A stretch of 64,000 bases of DNA from Tillus elongatus (GCA_964006375.1 OZ023262.1:54387366-54451365), one strand, 5' to 3'. Counted from the stretch's first letter, positions 43,256 through 60,960 are shown. The notes: generated by a model from the letters alone, not told the origin. A program made the numbers and translations.

Positions 43256-43867
43256 GCCTGGACGCAGCAAGTGCGTTATGGTAGTGAATTTTCATAGAAA
43301 TGATCTGGCACAAAATATTTTATTATAACTTTTTTTTCTTGTAACATAAAAACCTAAATTTTGGTGTACAGTTTACTTTTTATATCATAAACTTAGCTAC
43401 TAAATTTGGTTATCATAGATTTTTTATTTTTTAAGATATTTTTTTTTAATGAAAACTCAAAATTTTCCCGGAAAACCTTGTCCGATTTTTCTGATTAACG
43501 AACTTATCAAATCCATTTACAAAAGAAAGGTATGTGCCAAATTTTATCAAAATCGGCCTATTATTCTTTGAGAAAAAATTTTTTTTCGAATGAAAACTTA
43601 AAATTTTCCCGGAAAACCTCGTCAGATTTCCTTGACTAACAAGCTTGTCAAAGCCATTTACAAAAGAAAGGTACACGCCAAATTTTCTTAAAATCGGATT
43701 ATTACTTTTTGAGATAAGAATTTTTTTCGAATGAAAACTCAAAATTTTCCCGGAAAACCTCGTCCGATTTTCCTGACTAACGAAATTATCCAAGCCATTT
43801 ACAAAAGAAAGGTACATGCCAAATTTTATCAAAATCGGCTCATTATTTTTTGAGTTATCGGTGTGAT

Positions 43868-43943
<76 letters not shown>

Positions 43944-44077
43944 ATAAAAAAAATTGAAACTGACCCCGGATCTGGGTTCTAGGGGTCCTAGTTCGCGCTC
44001 ATTTGCAAAAAATTTTTGAAAATTCAAAAGTCGGGATCTCCCCATTAGTGAATTTTTTCTACGAAAATTCACTAATA
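43256..44077 (+). repeat. HINE-like repeat, full-length reference copy
   Basis: An undisturbed copy: starts CTGGACGCAGCAAGTGCG, includes three tandem blocks with the CCCGGAAAACCTCGTCC motif (43460, 43610, 43750), a TA core (43872-43941), the CCCCGGATCTGGGTTCTAG block, and ends with the hairpin CACTAATG...AGTGAATTTTTTC...CACTAA (44047-44077). The start GTAGTGAATTTTC pairs with the end GAAAATTCAC. Confidence 0.85.
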
Positions 44078-44079
44078 AC

Positions 44080-45445
44080 CGTATGAAACACATGACAGAT
44101 GTCACGTATACAAAGTTCAAAATGAATTCTATTTTTACTTGCCCATGTTTTTACGAACCGCATCAGTATATGACCCCCTTGGCATTTGTGCGAGAACTAA
44201 AAATCGGATCAGCCTCCTTTAGCGAGTTCGCGGTTGGCAATATCTTCGTTTTACTTGAAAGCTAGTTTAATTCACTAATGTCAATTATAAGGTTAGGTTA
44301 AATTGGATACACATGAGGTTGTTTTAAGTTTCACAATTAAATATGTTGGTTTTAGTGCTAAAAACCGTTGACTGTTATATCTGGATGATTATCCTCGTTT
44401 CACAGTGATATAAATGTGCTTGTACTCACCATTTCATCGTACATACGTAGCAATTTACGTTCTACATGCTCCTTGTAACAGAACGTTGATTTGTTCATCA
44501 CTTATTTAGTTCAATGGCACTTTTTATTACATTGTTTAAGAGCAGGTTTACCAGCGTGTTGACTACTTCAATTCCGCATGAACCAGACGGATTTCAATGT
44601 TTTTCCACAAATTTCTGTTGATTTTCGCTTTTTGGCTGGCTGTTTCGATGGATACAATGCAACCCAGGTAACTATCTGAATGAAATTTTTAAGCTGTCAT
44701 TGTCAAATTATTAATATTTTATATTATGACCTCTTCCTTTTTCCTTAAAACGTTAAATTTTCATTTAACGACTTTTTTTATGCAAATTTTATTCCTATGA
44801 TTATATTCTGCATTAAACGATGAACACTTTCGTGACAATTTCTTTTCAATATTAATGTTTTTAATGTTTATTTTCCTTCTTCAAAATTGTCGAGGCTTTG
44901 ATTTTTGTATCGAAATATTCAATAAAACTTTAATTGATTTAATTTTGAAGCGCTTTAAGACCTTACTTGCAATCAAATTACTTAGCTTGTGCGCCTAGCT
45001 ATGTTTTCCAGCTAGTTTTTTCTCATTTGACTTCAATCAATATAAACTGTGACTTTTCGGCAAATTTTACATGTCGCATCAAAATTCTGTAAATTTGGGT
45101 TACTTAAATTACTACAAATCTTATACTAGCTAATACAACAACCTTCTTACAATATAATTTGCATATTTACTTAACCTATATTTCACTGTGGCCAACAAAT
45201 TAGTCCTTTTATGTGTTACTGTCCAACGTTTGTGACCACATATAGTTCACTCATACAACACTCTTATTTTAGACATTTATTTCACTACCTGTGCATCTAT
45301 GATCTGATCTATATATTTGGGACTACCGTTGTTTTGACCCACTACATAAATCCAAAGACTGTTTTTCGACTATCTGAGTCTTTTTGGTATATTGTATGCA
45401 TTGTACTTTACCCTTTCGTCGTTGACATTATCTAGAATTTTTATA
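44080..45445. other. No gene recognised
   Basis: No repeat end or coding frame of note over 1.3 kb. Confidence 0.5.
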
Positions 45446-45447
45446 TT

Positions 45448-46466
<1,019 letters not shown>

Positions 46467-46594
46467 GCTTTTTTTTGTTTACAGTTAGTTTGTGTTTCGG
46501 GGTATGTCGGTTTGGTTTTTGTGTAGTGCATGTTAGTTCGACTTCATTAATATTTTAGTTTGTTTTTAATTTGGGTTTAGCTATCATAACATAG

Positions 46595-46714
<120 letters not shown>

Positions 46715-46765
46715 CATACTTGGTTCTCGAGTTGAACCGCGTCCAGAAGTTATGAAAACTCGACG

Positions 46766-46800
46766 TTTCGGCCCCTGTTTTGGAGCCATTTTCAAGAGGT
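46766..46800 (-). ncRNA. Degenerate hammerhead-ribozyme motif
   Basis: Reading the minus strand: CTTGAAAAT where CUGAAGA is expected, stem II GGCTCC/GGGGCC (46770-46787, loop AAAACA), then CGAAACG. The stem is intact; the C3 and G8 positions differ, so cleavage is unlikely. Confidence 0.45.
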
Positions 46801-47150
46801 AAAGAAATATGTAAAGACACTCTAAGGCCTCAATCTGCTTACTCCTTAGAGTGGTTGACAAAGGTGGGTAAAGGAAATATGTGAAGACACTCTAAGGCCT
46901 CAATCTGCCTACTCCTTACAGTGGTGGACAAAGGTGGGTAAAGGAAATATATAAGGACACTCTAAGGCCTCAATCTGCCTACTCCTTAGAGTGGTGGACA
47001 AAGGTAGGTAAAGGAAATATGTAAGGACACTCTAAGGCCTCAATCTGCCTACTCCTTAAGAGTGGTGGACAAAGGTAGGTAAAGGAAATATGTAAGGACA
47101 CTCTAAGGCCTCAATCTGCCTACTCCTTAGAGCGGTGGACAAAGGTGGGT
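46801..47150. repeat. 70 bp tandem repeats
   Basis: Five units at 46821, 46891, 46961, 47031 and 47102 (spacing 70, last 71), each with TCTAAGGCCTCAATCTG and GTGGTGGACAAAGGT. Confidence 0.95.
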
Positions 47151-47459
47151 TGGGTTGTTGTAGCTCGATTACGGGACCTCAAACTGCCTACTCCCCAAAT
47201 CTCGCCGGAGATCGTCTGTGAGGTCTCAGTGTGTTCAACCCTAGGGCTCAGATAGATCTGGCAGTTCGTTGCAAGTCTTGTCTTATATATGTCGGTCCGT
47301 CTACCTGCTTCGTTATCAGTTAAAGTAGTGGGGTCACCGTAAATTAAGTGGAGGGGTTTGGTCACGGTACTCAGAGGATGAGGAGGATTAAGAGGGTCAC
47401 CGGCATTTGGTGAGGCACATAATGGGGCAATAAAATTGTCTGTGGAATTAATTTTCTTT

Positions 47460-48210
47460 TGTGTGTTTGTAAAGAAGATATAATAGGTTTCCAAGTAGTC
47501 GGAAGGCGAAGACCATCATCGCTCTTATTTAAAGAATCGGGACGTTTTTCAATCTCAATTGCTTCGCGGATAATTCTCGTTTTGAAGTTGTAAACCGGTG
47601 CTATTGTTTTGGCATTATCGAAGTCTATTTTGTGCCCTGTATGAATATGATGCATGGCCAGCGCCGATGAGGGGTCGGATTTTCTAACTGCGAGGATGTG
47701 TTTATATATTCTATTGTGGATGCGTCTATTTGTTTGTCCTACATAAGTTCGGGAACAGTCGGAACAAGGAATTTCGTAAACTCCGTGGGATTCGTTTGGA
47801 ATCGTATCCTTGGGAGTTTTTGTCAGATTTGACAGTTTTTGCTCTGTTGTGAATACGGTTTTGATACTATGGGTTCTAAAAATTCTGCTGATTTTGTCGG
47901 TGACACCTTTAATGTATGGTAAAAACGATGTGTGTTGTTGTGTGGACTCTGTTTGTTCTTGTTGTGGTGTAGTGGTTTGTTGTTGTGCGTTTCTAATGTT
48001 TCGTAGTATGTGATTGTTGTCGTATCCGTTTTCTAGCAATGTCTGTCTTAAAAAGTTTAATTCTGTCTGTTTGTTGTTGTTGTCCGTTAGTCTAAGGGAT
48101 CGTGTTACTAGTGTTAGAACGACGGAATTTAGTTGCGATGGGTGATGGTGAGATTGGGCGTTAAGGTAACGTTTAGTGCGGGTTGGTTTTCGGCAGACAG
48201 TGTAGATGTG
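47460..48210 (-). pseudogene. Penelope-like RT C-terminus with GIY-YIG endonuclease
   Basis: Conserved segments are RKPTRTKRYLNAQSHHHPSQ (end of the RT) and then HGVYEIPCSDCSRTYVGQTN with Arg at NRRIHNR and Glu in REAIEIEKR. GVY...YVG is the GIY-YIG signature. The Tyr before RKPT is Cys in this copy. Earlier residues of the frame (48402-48215) derive from the inverted repeat and are not native. Confidence 0.8.
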
Positions 48211-48345
48211 CGCATCACTAAAAACCCATTCAGAGGAATTTCTTACACTGTCTACCGAAAACCAACCCGCACTAAACGTTATCTTAACACCCAATCTCAC
48301 CATCACCCATCGCAGACTCACTCTCTGGGAAAGAATGCGTAAACA

Positions 48346-48774
48346 ATGGTTTCTCAGAAACAAAAAGGTCAAGGGGTAGTTACTTACCAGCAGGATAAAC
48401 AAGCAAATAATTGGTTATATAATCATAAAGGATTAACAAAATCCAAATGGCGTAATTGTCTAAAAATGACATGTAATATGGCCCCTGTTCGTGGTATTCC
48501 TGATCGCATTATCGTGGCATCCCGTTGCAGACACTGTAACTAGTATCAAACTCTTGCACACGTGCTCGGATACTACACCCACGAAGAACTGCTTCGAAAC
48601 AGGCGTCATCATGAAGTTAGAGGACTACTTGATTATGCCCTAAGAAAGAAAGACTTTCAAGTAGAAGAAGAAGTTCATGGCCTCTGGGAACCTGGGAGCA
48701 CCAGAAGGATTGACGTTATAGGAGAAAAACCGTGTAAACGGTTATATTGTAATATATACGACCACACGTTTTAA
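48346..48774 (+). pseudogene. R2-like LINE endonuclease fragment
   Basis: PVRGIPDR, CRHCN, TLAHVLGYYTHEELLRNRRH and VHGLWEPGSTRRIDVI follow the zinc knuckle and restriction-like endonuclease end of R2-type LINEs. An in-frame TAG lies near 48541. It abuts the inverted Penelope 5' end. Family call is from motifs only. Confidence 0.6.
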
Positions 48775-48779
48775 GAGAG

Positions 48780-49140
48780 GTATGAAGCAGCCTGACCAAT
48801 TTTAAGCAGAAAACTTACAATAAATTATTGTTCACAATTTATCAGTAATAGATCTCCTCTTTGGTGCAAGGAGAACATTATTCAAAAACTACATTAATTT
48901 TAGGAAAACATTTGTATTACCCTAGTCATTAGATTATGAAATTGTTTCAAAATTGTCAGTGTACATTCTTAGAAATCATTTATATAGCAACTCTAACAGA
49001 TAACTTGATATGTTTATTTTTTAAATAGATTAAGATTACGTAATTAATGTTTTGTATTGTACTTTATATGTTATGTTTATGTTATTTACCGTGTCTTATG
49101 GCAAGTCATAATGAATGGGCAGTATGTTCATAATAAAGAA
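48780..49140. other. No gene recognised
   Basis: AT-rich. No recognised element. Confidence 0.5.
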
Positions 49141-49145
49141 CTTTA

Positions 49146-51307
49146 CAGGCTGGCGCATTGAAAACGAAACAGACCGATTTGCGTCCAGAGACTTCTTTTT
49201 AAGAAACGCTGAAACACGTCAATTTTAATATTGAGGAGGACATGTTTTGACATAAAACTCAACTTTGTCACATCAACCCCTTAAGGCTGGTGATAACAAC
49301 CCTTATATTTTAGATGGGGGACATGGGTCGAGTGTTACATCATTTGAAAGTTCAGTATTTTCAGAATTCAGCACACTAATTTTTTTTGGAAGTTTTATCA
49401 ACTCGTTTTAAACTTATTCACAGTTGGAGTTGCAAGAACGTATTTCATTCATTGTGATAAGAAATGCACTAATTAGTCAATTTTTCGTAAAAAAATTAAA
49501 AAACAAAACCAAATGTTCAAAAATGTTTATTCAGTTAGGTAAGTGTTCATATTGTTGACCACCAGCTTCCATACAAAAGTACACATTTAGTTCAAAGTGA
49601 GCTCTGACATTCTGGAGCATTTGTGGAGTTATTAGACGGCATTCTCCAAGAATGCGTCGTCGTAATTCTTCCAGAGACTCCCGTTCTGATGCGTAAATTT
49701 TACTCTTTAAATGTCCCCACAAAAAGAAGTCTAAAGGAGTTAGATCCGGTGATCTAGGGGGCCACTCAATAGCACCTCTACGCCCAATCCATTGCTCTGG
49801 AAACTCTCTGTTCATAAACTCCCTAACACGTTGTGAAGAATGCGGAGGAGCTCCATCTTGTTGAAACACTAATTGATTTTCTTGATAGCGATCATCATTT
49901 TCAACAATGTCAATTAGTAGAGGGTAAACGATATCTTCTAGTAACTCTAAATACAATTATCCACTCAAATTACCATCAGGAAAAATTGGTCCGATTAAAC
50001 AGTCTCCAAAAATGCCAGTCCAGATATTCAATTTCTGTGGAGTTTGAGTGTGGACTTCGTGAAAATTTCTTGGATTATTATCTGCATAATAACGACAATT
50101 ATGACTATTGACTGTAGAGTTTAATATAAACGTACACTCGTCTGAAAAACAGATATTGAACAGAAAGTTCCCGTTATCATCTATTCTTGCAGTCATAAAT
50201 TCACAAAACTCCAGCCGCCAATCAAAATCATCTTCATACAATTGTTGTACAAGATAAATTTTATACGGGTGAAATTTATGATGCTTCAATATTCGCTGAA
50301 TAGTTCTCCTTTTGATGTTTGAAACAGTGGCCAATTTTTATGACGATTGACTGTAGAGTTTAATAAAATCGTACACTCGTCTGAAAAACAGATATTGAAC
50401 AGAAAGTTCCCGTTATCAGCTATTCGTGTAGTCATAACTTCACAAAACTCCAGCCGCCGATCAAAATCATCTTCATACAATTGTTCTACAATGTGAATTT
50501 TATACGGGTGAAATTTATGATGCTTCAATATTCGCTGAATAGTTCTTCTTTTGCTGTTTGAAACAGTGGCAAATTTTTTCGTACTTACAGTTGGGTCTGC
50601 AGCAATTTGTCCTAAAACTTCAATCTCATTAGTTTCATTTCTAACCGGAAATTCACGTTCAGGATCCCGTTTTTTGTTGGCCACTGAACCACTTTGTCGA
50701 AACTTTGCAACTAACTCCAAAATGTATTTTCTGTTAACATGTCTGTTCGGATGTCGTTCATTAAACAAATTAGGGTACGGTTGGTACAGTCATCGTTTTT
50801 GAAAAAAAGAGTAAATATTTAAACTCTTTCTTTTACAGAATACACCATTGTGAAATTAATTTTCGGTAGTACTATCAAGTATCAAACCGACCGATAAACT
50901 AAAATAATAAACCGTTTCTCTCATTCCGATAAGAAATGTTCTGATAGTCCATTTTTTGTTTACGAACCAACAAAACATTGACTATCAGCACATTTCTTAA
51001 CGGAATGAGTGAAATGCGTTTTTGCATATTCAACTGTGAATAATTTTTAAACGAGTTGATAAAACTTCCAAAAAAATTAGTGTGCTAAATTCAGAAAAGA
51101 GCTTTCAAATGATTCAACACTCGGCCAATGTTCCCTACTTAAAATATAAGGGTTGTTATCACCATCCTTAAGGGGTTGATATGACAAAGTTTAGTTTTAT
51201 GTCAAAACATGTCCCCCTCAATATTAAAATTGACGTGTTTCAGCGTTTCTTAAAAAAAAATTCTCTAGACGTAAATCAGTCTGTTTCGTTTTCAATGCGC
51301 CACCCTA
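49146..51307 (-). mobile_element. Mariner-type element with DD41D-like spacing
   Basis: TA at 49144-49145 and 51308-51309. Inverted repeats of about 250 bp start (C/T)AGGSTGGCGCATTGAAAACG. Transposase on the minus strand, disrupted. Confidence 0.85.
49531..50768 (-). pseudogene. Mariner-type transposase, disrupted by 239 bp duplication
   Basis: Three frames: 50286-50768 (N-terminal DNA-binding half and CFSDECT), 49957-50334 (repeat of CFSDECT, then IWTGIFGDCLIG), and 49531-49956 (FQQDGAPPH and WPPRSPDLTPLDFFLWG). FQQD and LTPLD are 42 residues apart, i.e. 41 between. A 239 bp tandem duplication (50105-50343 and 50344-50582) shifts the frame, and a TAA interrupts near 49957. Confidence 0.85.
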
Positions 51308-51529
51308 TATATAAACCTAACAAAATATCAACGTGACTTTTACAAAAGTAGTAAAGATAAGTGAGGATAGGACAGTGAAAATAGATATAAGGCTAAACGA
51401 ACAACAATGTAAAAATGTAGAAAATTCGCGTACCTCGAGAGTGTGAGTATGCAGTTAATAGCAAATGTAACAACGAATTGGAAATAATTATGATGATATA
51501 TAAGATAACGAAAATTAAAACTGAGCCTG

Positions 51530-51639
51530 GATATGTGTTCTAGGGAGCCTAGTTCGCGCTCATTTGAAGAAATTTGTTCAAAATTCGAAAGTCGGGATCT
51601 CCCCATTAGTGGATTTTTGTTTTTAAGAAAATTTACTTA

Positions 51640-51640
<1 letters not shown>
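51530..51640. repeat. HINE-like repeat fragment
   Basis: TCCATTAGTGG-type hairpin end and the CCTGGATATGTGTTCTAG block. No TA core. Confidence 0.6.
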
Positions 51641-52610
<970 letters not shown>

Positions 52611-52739
52611 GATGGGCTCGACGTCAACATCGCCTTAGACTGGGATGATGTTGACTCCTATTACTAATAAAATATTTATATTGTATTTAAAATTTTCTTT
52701 ATTTGTTAATCATTATTAGGAACTGTAGGTTTCTATTAC

Positions 52740-53021
52740 CTGGTGTATATCCGGGATCCATCCTAACGAAGTCCTGCATGGAGAGTTTGGTGGAAGAGCT
52801 CCTAGAGGACTGCTTAGTGAGTGAAAGCGACTTACGCTTCACATTGAAAGGCTTGTGGGGATTAGAGCACTCAGCCAACATCATTAGTTTGTCGCGTAAC
52901 TGAACTTCCTCGCGGTTCATCTTCACCCCTCTTCACATTTTAAACTGAACGATCAGTTTTGTGATCGCCATTCTTCTTACTTCCAGCCAACCATTTGGCT
53001 CTACGTTTATTTTTTTCAACA
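52740..53021 (-). CDS. Candidate start-codon exon of a host gene (exon A)
   Basis: The acceptor-like TTGTTTCAG lies at 53022-53030; ATG 52920 (MNREEVQLRDKLMMLAEC) leads to a donor CCAG/GTAATA at 52740/52739. The frame has 60 full codons plus one base (phase 1), Ser/Lys-rich, with MQDFVRMDPGYTP near its end. The in-frame TGA upstream of the ATG supports this start, with 53021-52921 as 5' UTR. It would join exon B across a 21.8 kb intron. Gene identity is unknown to me. Confidence 0.5.
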
Positions 53022-54750
53022 TCTGAAACAACAACAAACTGAATAGAAAAGGAATTAACTATGGTTAAAAATAGAGCTGTTCAAATGGTAACATTTGTTT
53101 AAAGACACACAGAAACAACAAATAATAAATTATGTATTAATCAAACTCTAGGAGCTACCTGCATAATTTTTGGGGAATTTCCGTTAAGGAAGTTTACTAA
53201 TAGACAGGTATGGCATAGAATTCTTTTACTAAACTGATTTCAATCAAATTTGACAAAAACTTTATTTGCGCAAAAGCCGAAGTCGAGTTCGTTAATCAGC
53301 CTTTATGCACAAGTTTTTCCGGTGGAAAATCGAGGAAAACTGTTTAAAAACGCTATATTTTTTAAATTATACATAGAGCATCCAAAGGTCTTCTCATATA
53401 TTAATTTTGACGCGTTTCACTCAACACAAATCTAAGTTATCCTAAATTAAAGAAATTTAAAAGCTACGACACGCTCCTAAAAGTTTATTAAGGCATTGTG
53501 TAATGTGCGTGGGAGCGGTTGACATAACGGATGTCTTATATAAATTGAAACAGTCAGAGTTGTCAGTTTCAAAATATAATTACACAAACTTGGGAACTTT
53601 CGCTTGTTAGGAAAAACAACGGTAATATTTATTTTAAGAATTGATTTGTTATTTAAAAAGCTATATGGTAAGATCGGTATCTAAAGAGTTGAAGCCTGAT
53701 TTTAAGTTGTGGTCCAAACAATAACCAGATAAAAACCTCATAAGTTGAATAAAACTTTTACAATTAAAACATTTTTTTGTGAATTAAGTCTAGGAAGATT
53801 TATCTATAGATTTGGCATTCTGATATGACCAACGAGACGATTACTGGTCACGTGGCCAGAAATTAAATTGCTATTGGTTTGTTGTGTTATTTGCATTGTT
53901 AGAGAAAAATGGCGCGGTTTATGTAGCGTCATATGTCATATCAATTTATTTTTATTTTAGGTTAATGAGAGAATAGGTTGTTTTTCGATTAATAATTTTA
54001 CTTAATATGAAAACTTGTGAAGTAAATCATTGTCGAAAATTGTTTGATCATATTGTAAAATAAGTGAGTTGTCCAAGACCCTAATCTATAAAATACCACA
54101 TATGGCCTCTGGGAGTAAACAAACGAATGAAACGTCGAAACGTGACATGTAATAATAATTAAAATAACATTTAACGTTTGCTAACAGTATTGGTAAAGTG
54201 CTTGATGTAGACTTTATTTCGTAGTTTTTCTAAAAATTGTCAATATTATAAAAATAAAATCGACAACTTTAAGAATACAACAATAATAATAGCCGTTACT
54301 TTATTCATATGTCCCGTTAGTTTCCTGAAAAAATCAACACTTTTCATTATCTAACTCTTTAGTAAATACAACAAAACCTGAATTATATAAAAGCCGAAAG
54401 AAACAATTTTAAAATTCAATATTTGCGTTATTGTTTTATTCTAAAAGCATTTTTCAGCTAATTATAATTGTAAATCACAAAGTGTTAACAAGAATATTGG
54501 TCAAAAGACAATAATATAAACTGTACCTACTGATAAAAGAGTCTCTCCCAGCGGTTATGAAATGAACTTTTAAGGTATATAGGTACAAAATAAGTTATGT
54601 TAAATTATTTCACACAGGAACAGTAGGTATGCAATCAGGACTGTAAAAAATTGTGTTTGAAAATAATTTAATAAATATTATTTATATAAAATCTAAACTC
54701 AAAAATTAATAATGAGCATATAAACCTTGGATAAGTGATTATCTCAAGTG
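53022..54750. other. No gene recognised
   Basis: An E-box-like GGTCACGTGG near 53845 followed by ATTGG (CCAAT on minus) at about 53874 is the only feature noticed; it could be a promoter for the minus-strand exon A. Confidence 0.35.
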
Positions 54751-54751
54751 A

Positions 54752-54832
54752 ACCACTATACCACATTGAATACACCGATCACCGAAGTTAAGCAACATCG
54801 GGCACGGTCAGTGCCTGGAAACACGTAGTGCC
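54752..54832 (+). pseudogene. 5S rRNA-derived fragment
   Basis: ACCACTATACCACATTGAATACACCG...ATCACCGAAGTTAAGCAACATCGGGC follows 5S rRNA but lacks about 10 nt after ACACCG and most of the box C region. Too degraded for function; could be a 5S-derived SINE head. It runs straight into a HINE-like hairpin end. Confidence 0.7.
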
Positions 54833-55399
<567 letters not shown>

Positions 55400-55400
<1 letters not shown>

Positions 55401-55945
55401 ATCTGGTAGTCGTACACTGGTACGCATTAGCGCTTTGTGAGTTAAGAATACGGCTTGAAATAACTAACAAGCCCCCAGATCTGTGTCTCAGCCGTCACTT
55501 TTCTTTATTTTGTTAAACTATAGGAAAAGAATCAATTTAAAACAAAAATTGCATGGTATAAATAATCAAGACCTTAGAAAATTAATATACTAGAGTATAT
55601 ACCTGTTAGTATTGTTAGTACATACATATGTCATGACGACAATTGCGGAGAGGTGGAGGAAGCAGTGTGGCTTTAATAATGGACTCCTATAACACGCGTT
55701 CTAATCTCAGTTAGTGACTTCACATTTTTAAGTCTGATTTAATTTTACCGTTATCTGATCAGATTGTGTAATTGCGATGAATTTTTAGCGAGTTTTTGTA
55801 TGCTAAATTCAATTAGGACGAGATGAAAACTTTTACGACTTAATTCAATTTGAATTGCACATCTGGTTGTTCCATTTTTAATACAGCCGTAGACTTTTCC
55901 CGTGGCTTCACAAGTGCTTGTTCTTTTCTGCAACAGATTTCAATT
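55400..55945. other. HINE-like trailing block, then no gene recognised
   Basis: GGTAGTCGTACACTGGTACG near 55400 recurs at 59490. The rest holds nothing recognised. Confidence 0.5.
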
Positions 55946-55947
55946 TT

Positions 55948-56262
55948 TACTGGACGCAGCAAGTGCGTTATGGTAACTAATTTTCATTAAAGTTTCAAAT
56001 TTCAATAGCTGAATTTTCTATTAACCTAACGTTCGTTGGCCAGGAACCAGTTTTTTCGGGAATATTTTAGGTTTATTTTCGAAAATTTTGTGTACATTTT
56101 GAAACAATTAAGTCATTTGGATCAAATATGGTACATTGCTTCTACTGTATACGTTATACTGGTAACCAAATTGGATGCTTGCTTTCTTTAAAAAAAAGAC
56201 ATATTTGTTATTAAAAACATTTTTATGAAAATTCACTACCATAACGCACTTCCTGCATCCAG
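55948..56262. repeat. Compact HINE-like repeat with both ends
   Basis: Opens CTGGACGCAGCAAGTGCG (55955) and closes CATAACGCACTTCCTGCATC (56240); no TA core. The two ends are inverted copies. Confidence 0.75.
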
Positions 56263-56339
56263 ACTTTTTTTAATTAGGCAGTGACATTTCTGTTTTGCTC
56301 TTATTAGCAAATTTTTATTGAAAAATATTTTCAAAAATT

Positions 56340-56720
<381 letters not shown>

Positions 56721-56816
56721 AAATACCGTACTCGACCAAAACTCAACATTCTATGTCTATAGAAAATTGCCTTTTTTTAATTTAACAACACACCACGAGG
56801 GCTTACAGCCTAAATA

Positions 56817-57440
56817 CTATCGTACCGTGGGTGTCGACAAGGAGGAAAGAGGTAACTTGTTAATTCTGGCTTGAAAGTTTGGAGGTTCGGGGGAGAAGGG
56901 AAAAACATATGCCGGCAAGGAATTCCACAACTTTGAAGTCCTTGGGACAAAAGAGCGGGCATACCAAGATGTTCTATGTCTGGTGACCTGGACAGTAAAA
57001 GGGTGCATTCGCTCTGTTCCCCTGGTAGATCTGTTGGGGGCAGCAGGTGGAGGAACTATGGAAGAAAGCTCCTCTGAGCACTGCCCGTGTGTATATCTAT
57101 AAAAAAGAGAGAGGTCACCAACGACACGTCGGTGGGCAAGGGATGGCAGCCTTTGGGTGAGGGTAGGGTCACCGACGAGACGTATAGCTCTCTTCTGAAT
57201 GGAGTCCAGGATAGCGAGTGTAGAAGCGGCAGCAGCACTCCAGATGTGGGAGCAGTATTCGAGGTTTGGTCTTATTTGTGAAGTATATAAGGTATATAGA
57301 TTAGCTGGTGAAAAGTATTTGCGAGCCCGGAAGAGGAAACCTAATTTCTTAGCAGCCGCTTCTGCAATTGATGTGACATGTTGATGCCAATTCAGATTCC
57401 GATCCACAGAAATGCCTACAAGTGAAAAGGACTCATTACT
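56817..57440 (-). pseudogene. Non-LTR retrotransposon reverse-transcriptase C-terminus
   Basis: LGFLFRARKYFSPANLYTLY, RPNLEYCSHIWSAAAAS, IQKRAIRLVGDP and RTSWYARSFVPRTSKLWNSL: the thumb and C-terminus of a CR1/Jockey-type LINE RT, 196 or more residues in one open frame. 5' truncated. GC-rich versus its surroundings. Could be a recent insertion. Confidence 0.75.
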
Positions 57441-57449
57441 TTGAATAAC

Positions 57450-58315
57450 TTATACAAATTTGAAGCATTTAATCTCTAATGAAATCTGGAAGACAAACGC
57501 CTTCTAAACCTAAATACGCTTTTTTTAATTTCCTTATTTTTTAAGACGATAACGAGCTGAATTACCGCCAGTAAATGCAAATGAGACTTAAGATGATCGT
57601 AATAAGTAAATAATATAACCTTAATACTAAGTTTCTTAAAGTTCTGGCCATTGTATTCTTCAACACATTGCGGCAAACCACCCTTATTACATCACCTCAT
57701 ACAGGAGAGTAATGATTTACAATAATTTTTAGGCCAACTTAAGTGAAACAATAAACTTTGCTAAAAATGTCAAGGTGAAACAAGTTTCTTTATCCACCAG
57801 ACTTTCATATATTTCTTTAATGTTACCCTTGCGCTACATGCTAAATTGATTTAGCATTACGCATTTTCACTTTCTGTTGTTGAAAGTTTTATTTTGTCAG
57901 CTGATTTAAAAGCGCAAGGACAATGGAGACCTTTCACACCGATAAAAATACTAAAGTTCGTGATAAGACAACTTTAATATGGCATAAAGAGGTAACGAAA
58001 GGTTTAGGGAACAAAACTCCAAAAGTAAGACAGCACCCTATTAGGACTCGGGTCAGGCGATTATTTTAACGAGAAAACTTTCTGTGAGACAATGTCATGG
58101 TCCAAATTAATCAGTATTAAACTTGTTATGGTTTGCTCTTTACCATTGCGGATAAAACATTATTACTTGTACACTGTTTATAACTTTGACAAGCCCGTGC
58201 TAGAATTTCAGAAAGTGCTATTGTTGGGTTTAATTTCTTTTTAAAAATGTCTTTAAATGAGAGCAAAACGAAACAGGGAGTAAAAAATTAAACGCTGATG
58301 CAAGGCTGGTATTAG
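57450..58315. other. No gene recognised
   Basis: No repeat end or motif noticed. Confidence 0.5.
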
Positions 58316-58319
58316 CTAG

Positions 58320-60345
<2,026 letters not shown>

Positions 60346-60399
60346 GCAAATTTTCGGTAAATTTGCAGTTTGGCTCCCGATCGCTTTTCAAAAAACTGT

Positions 60400-60720
60400 T
60401 TTCAGAAACCTGCCTAGCCCCCCCCCCCTGGATCCATAAACCTCAAGAAAATTTTCTTGTTCACACCCCCCAAGGAAGTTACGGGATCAGGAGTGAGTAG
60501 GGGTGCTAGGCGGGGTAGGTTATAAAAAGGAAAGATGAGCAGAAAATTCGAATAGAACGGGCTTGGAGGCTGTCTTTTTCACATCTTGAAGCCATATCCC
60601 CCTTAAATCCTGCCTACCCCGCACAGCAGCCCTATCCCCCAGGTGCCGTAACTTCCTGGGCGGGTAGGAACAAGACATTTTTCTTGGTGTTTATGCAGCG
60701 AGCGTGGTTGTATGCACGCG
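60400..60720. mobile_element. Foldback element inside a HINE-like repeat
   Basis: GGAAGTTACGG with TTTTCTTGTTC, and the inverse CCGTAACTTCC with GAACAAGACATTTTTCTTGG, form arms of about 100 bp; GGCGGGGTAGG and CCTACCCCGC also pair. More GC-rich than the surroundings. No ORF. Confidence 0.6.
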
Positions 60721-60729
60721 ACGGGGAAA

Positions 60730-60960
60730 TAAAATCCCAATTTTTATGGAAATTCACTTCCATAACACACTTGCTGCATCCAGACTTTTGAAAAATGTTT
60801 ATATGTTTTCAAACAATAAAGTTATTTCGATGAAATATGGTACATTGTTTCTACTATATAGGCAACCAAGTTTGATGCCTGCTTTCATCAAAGATAAACA
60901 TTTGCTATTAAAAATATTTTTTTAAAAATTCGCTACCATAACGCACTTGCTGCGTTTAGA
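60730..60960. repeat. HINE-like repeat ends
   Basis: CATAACACACTTGCTGCATC (60760) and CATAACGCACTTGCTGCG (60938) are two reverse ends about 180 bp apart. Confidence 0.7.

Noticed and set aside
44083..44265. 60-residue plus-strand frame
   Set aside because: No homology or context; length expected by chance.
57087..57384. Plus-strand frames opposite the LINE RT
   Set aside because: Shadows of the minus-strand reverse-transcriptase frame.
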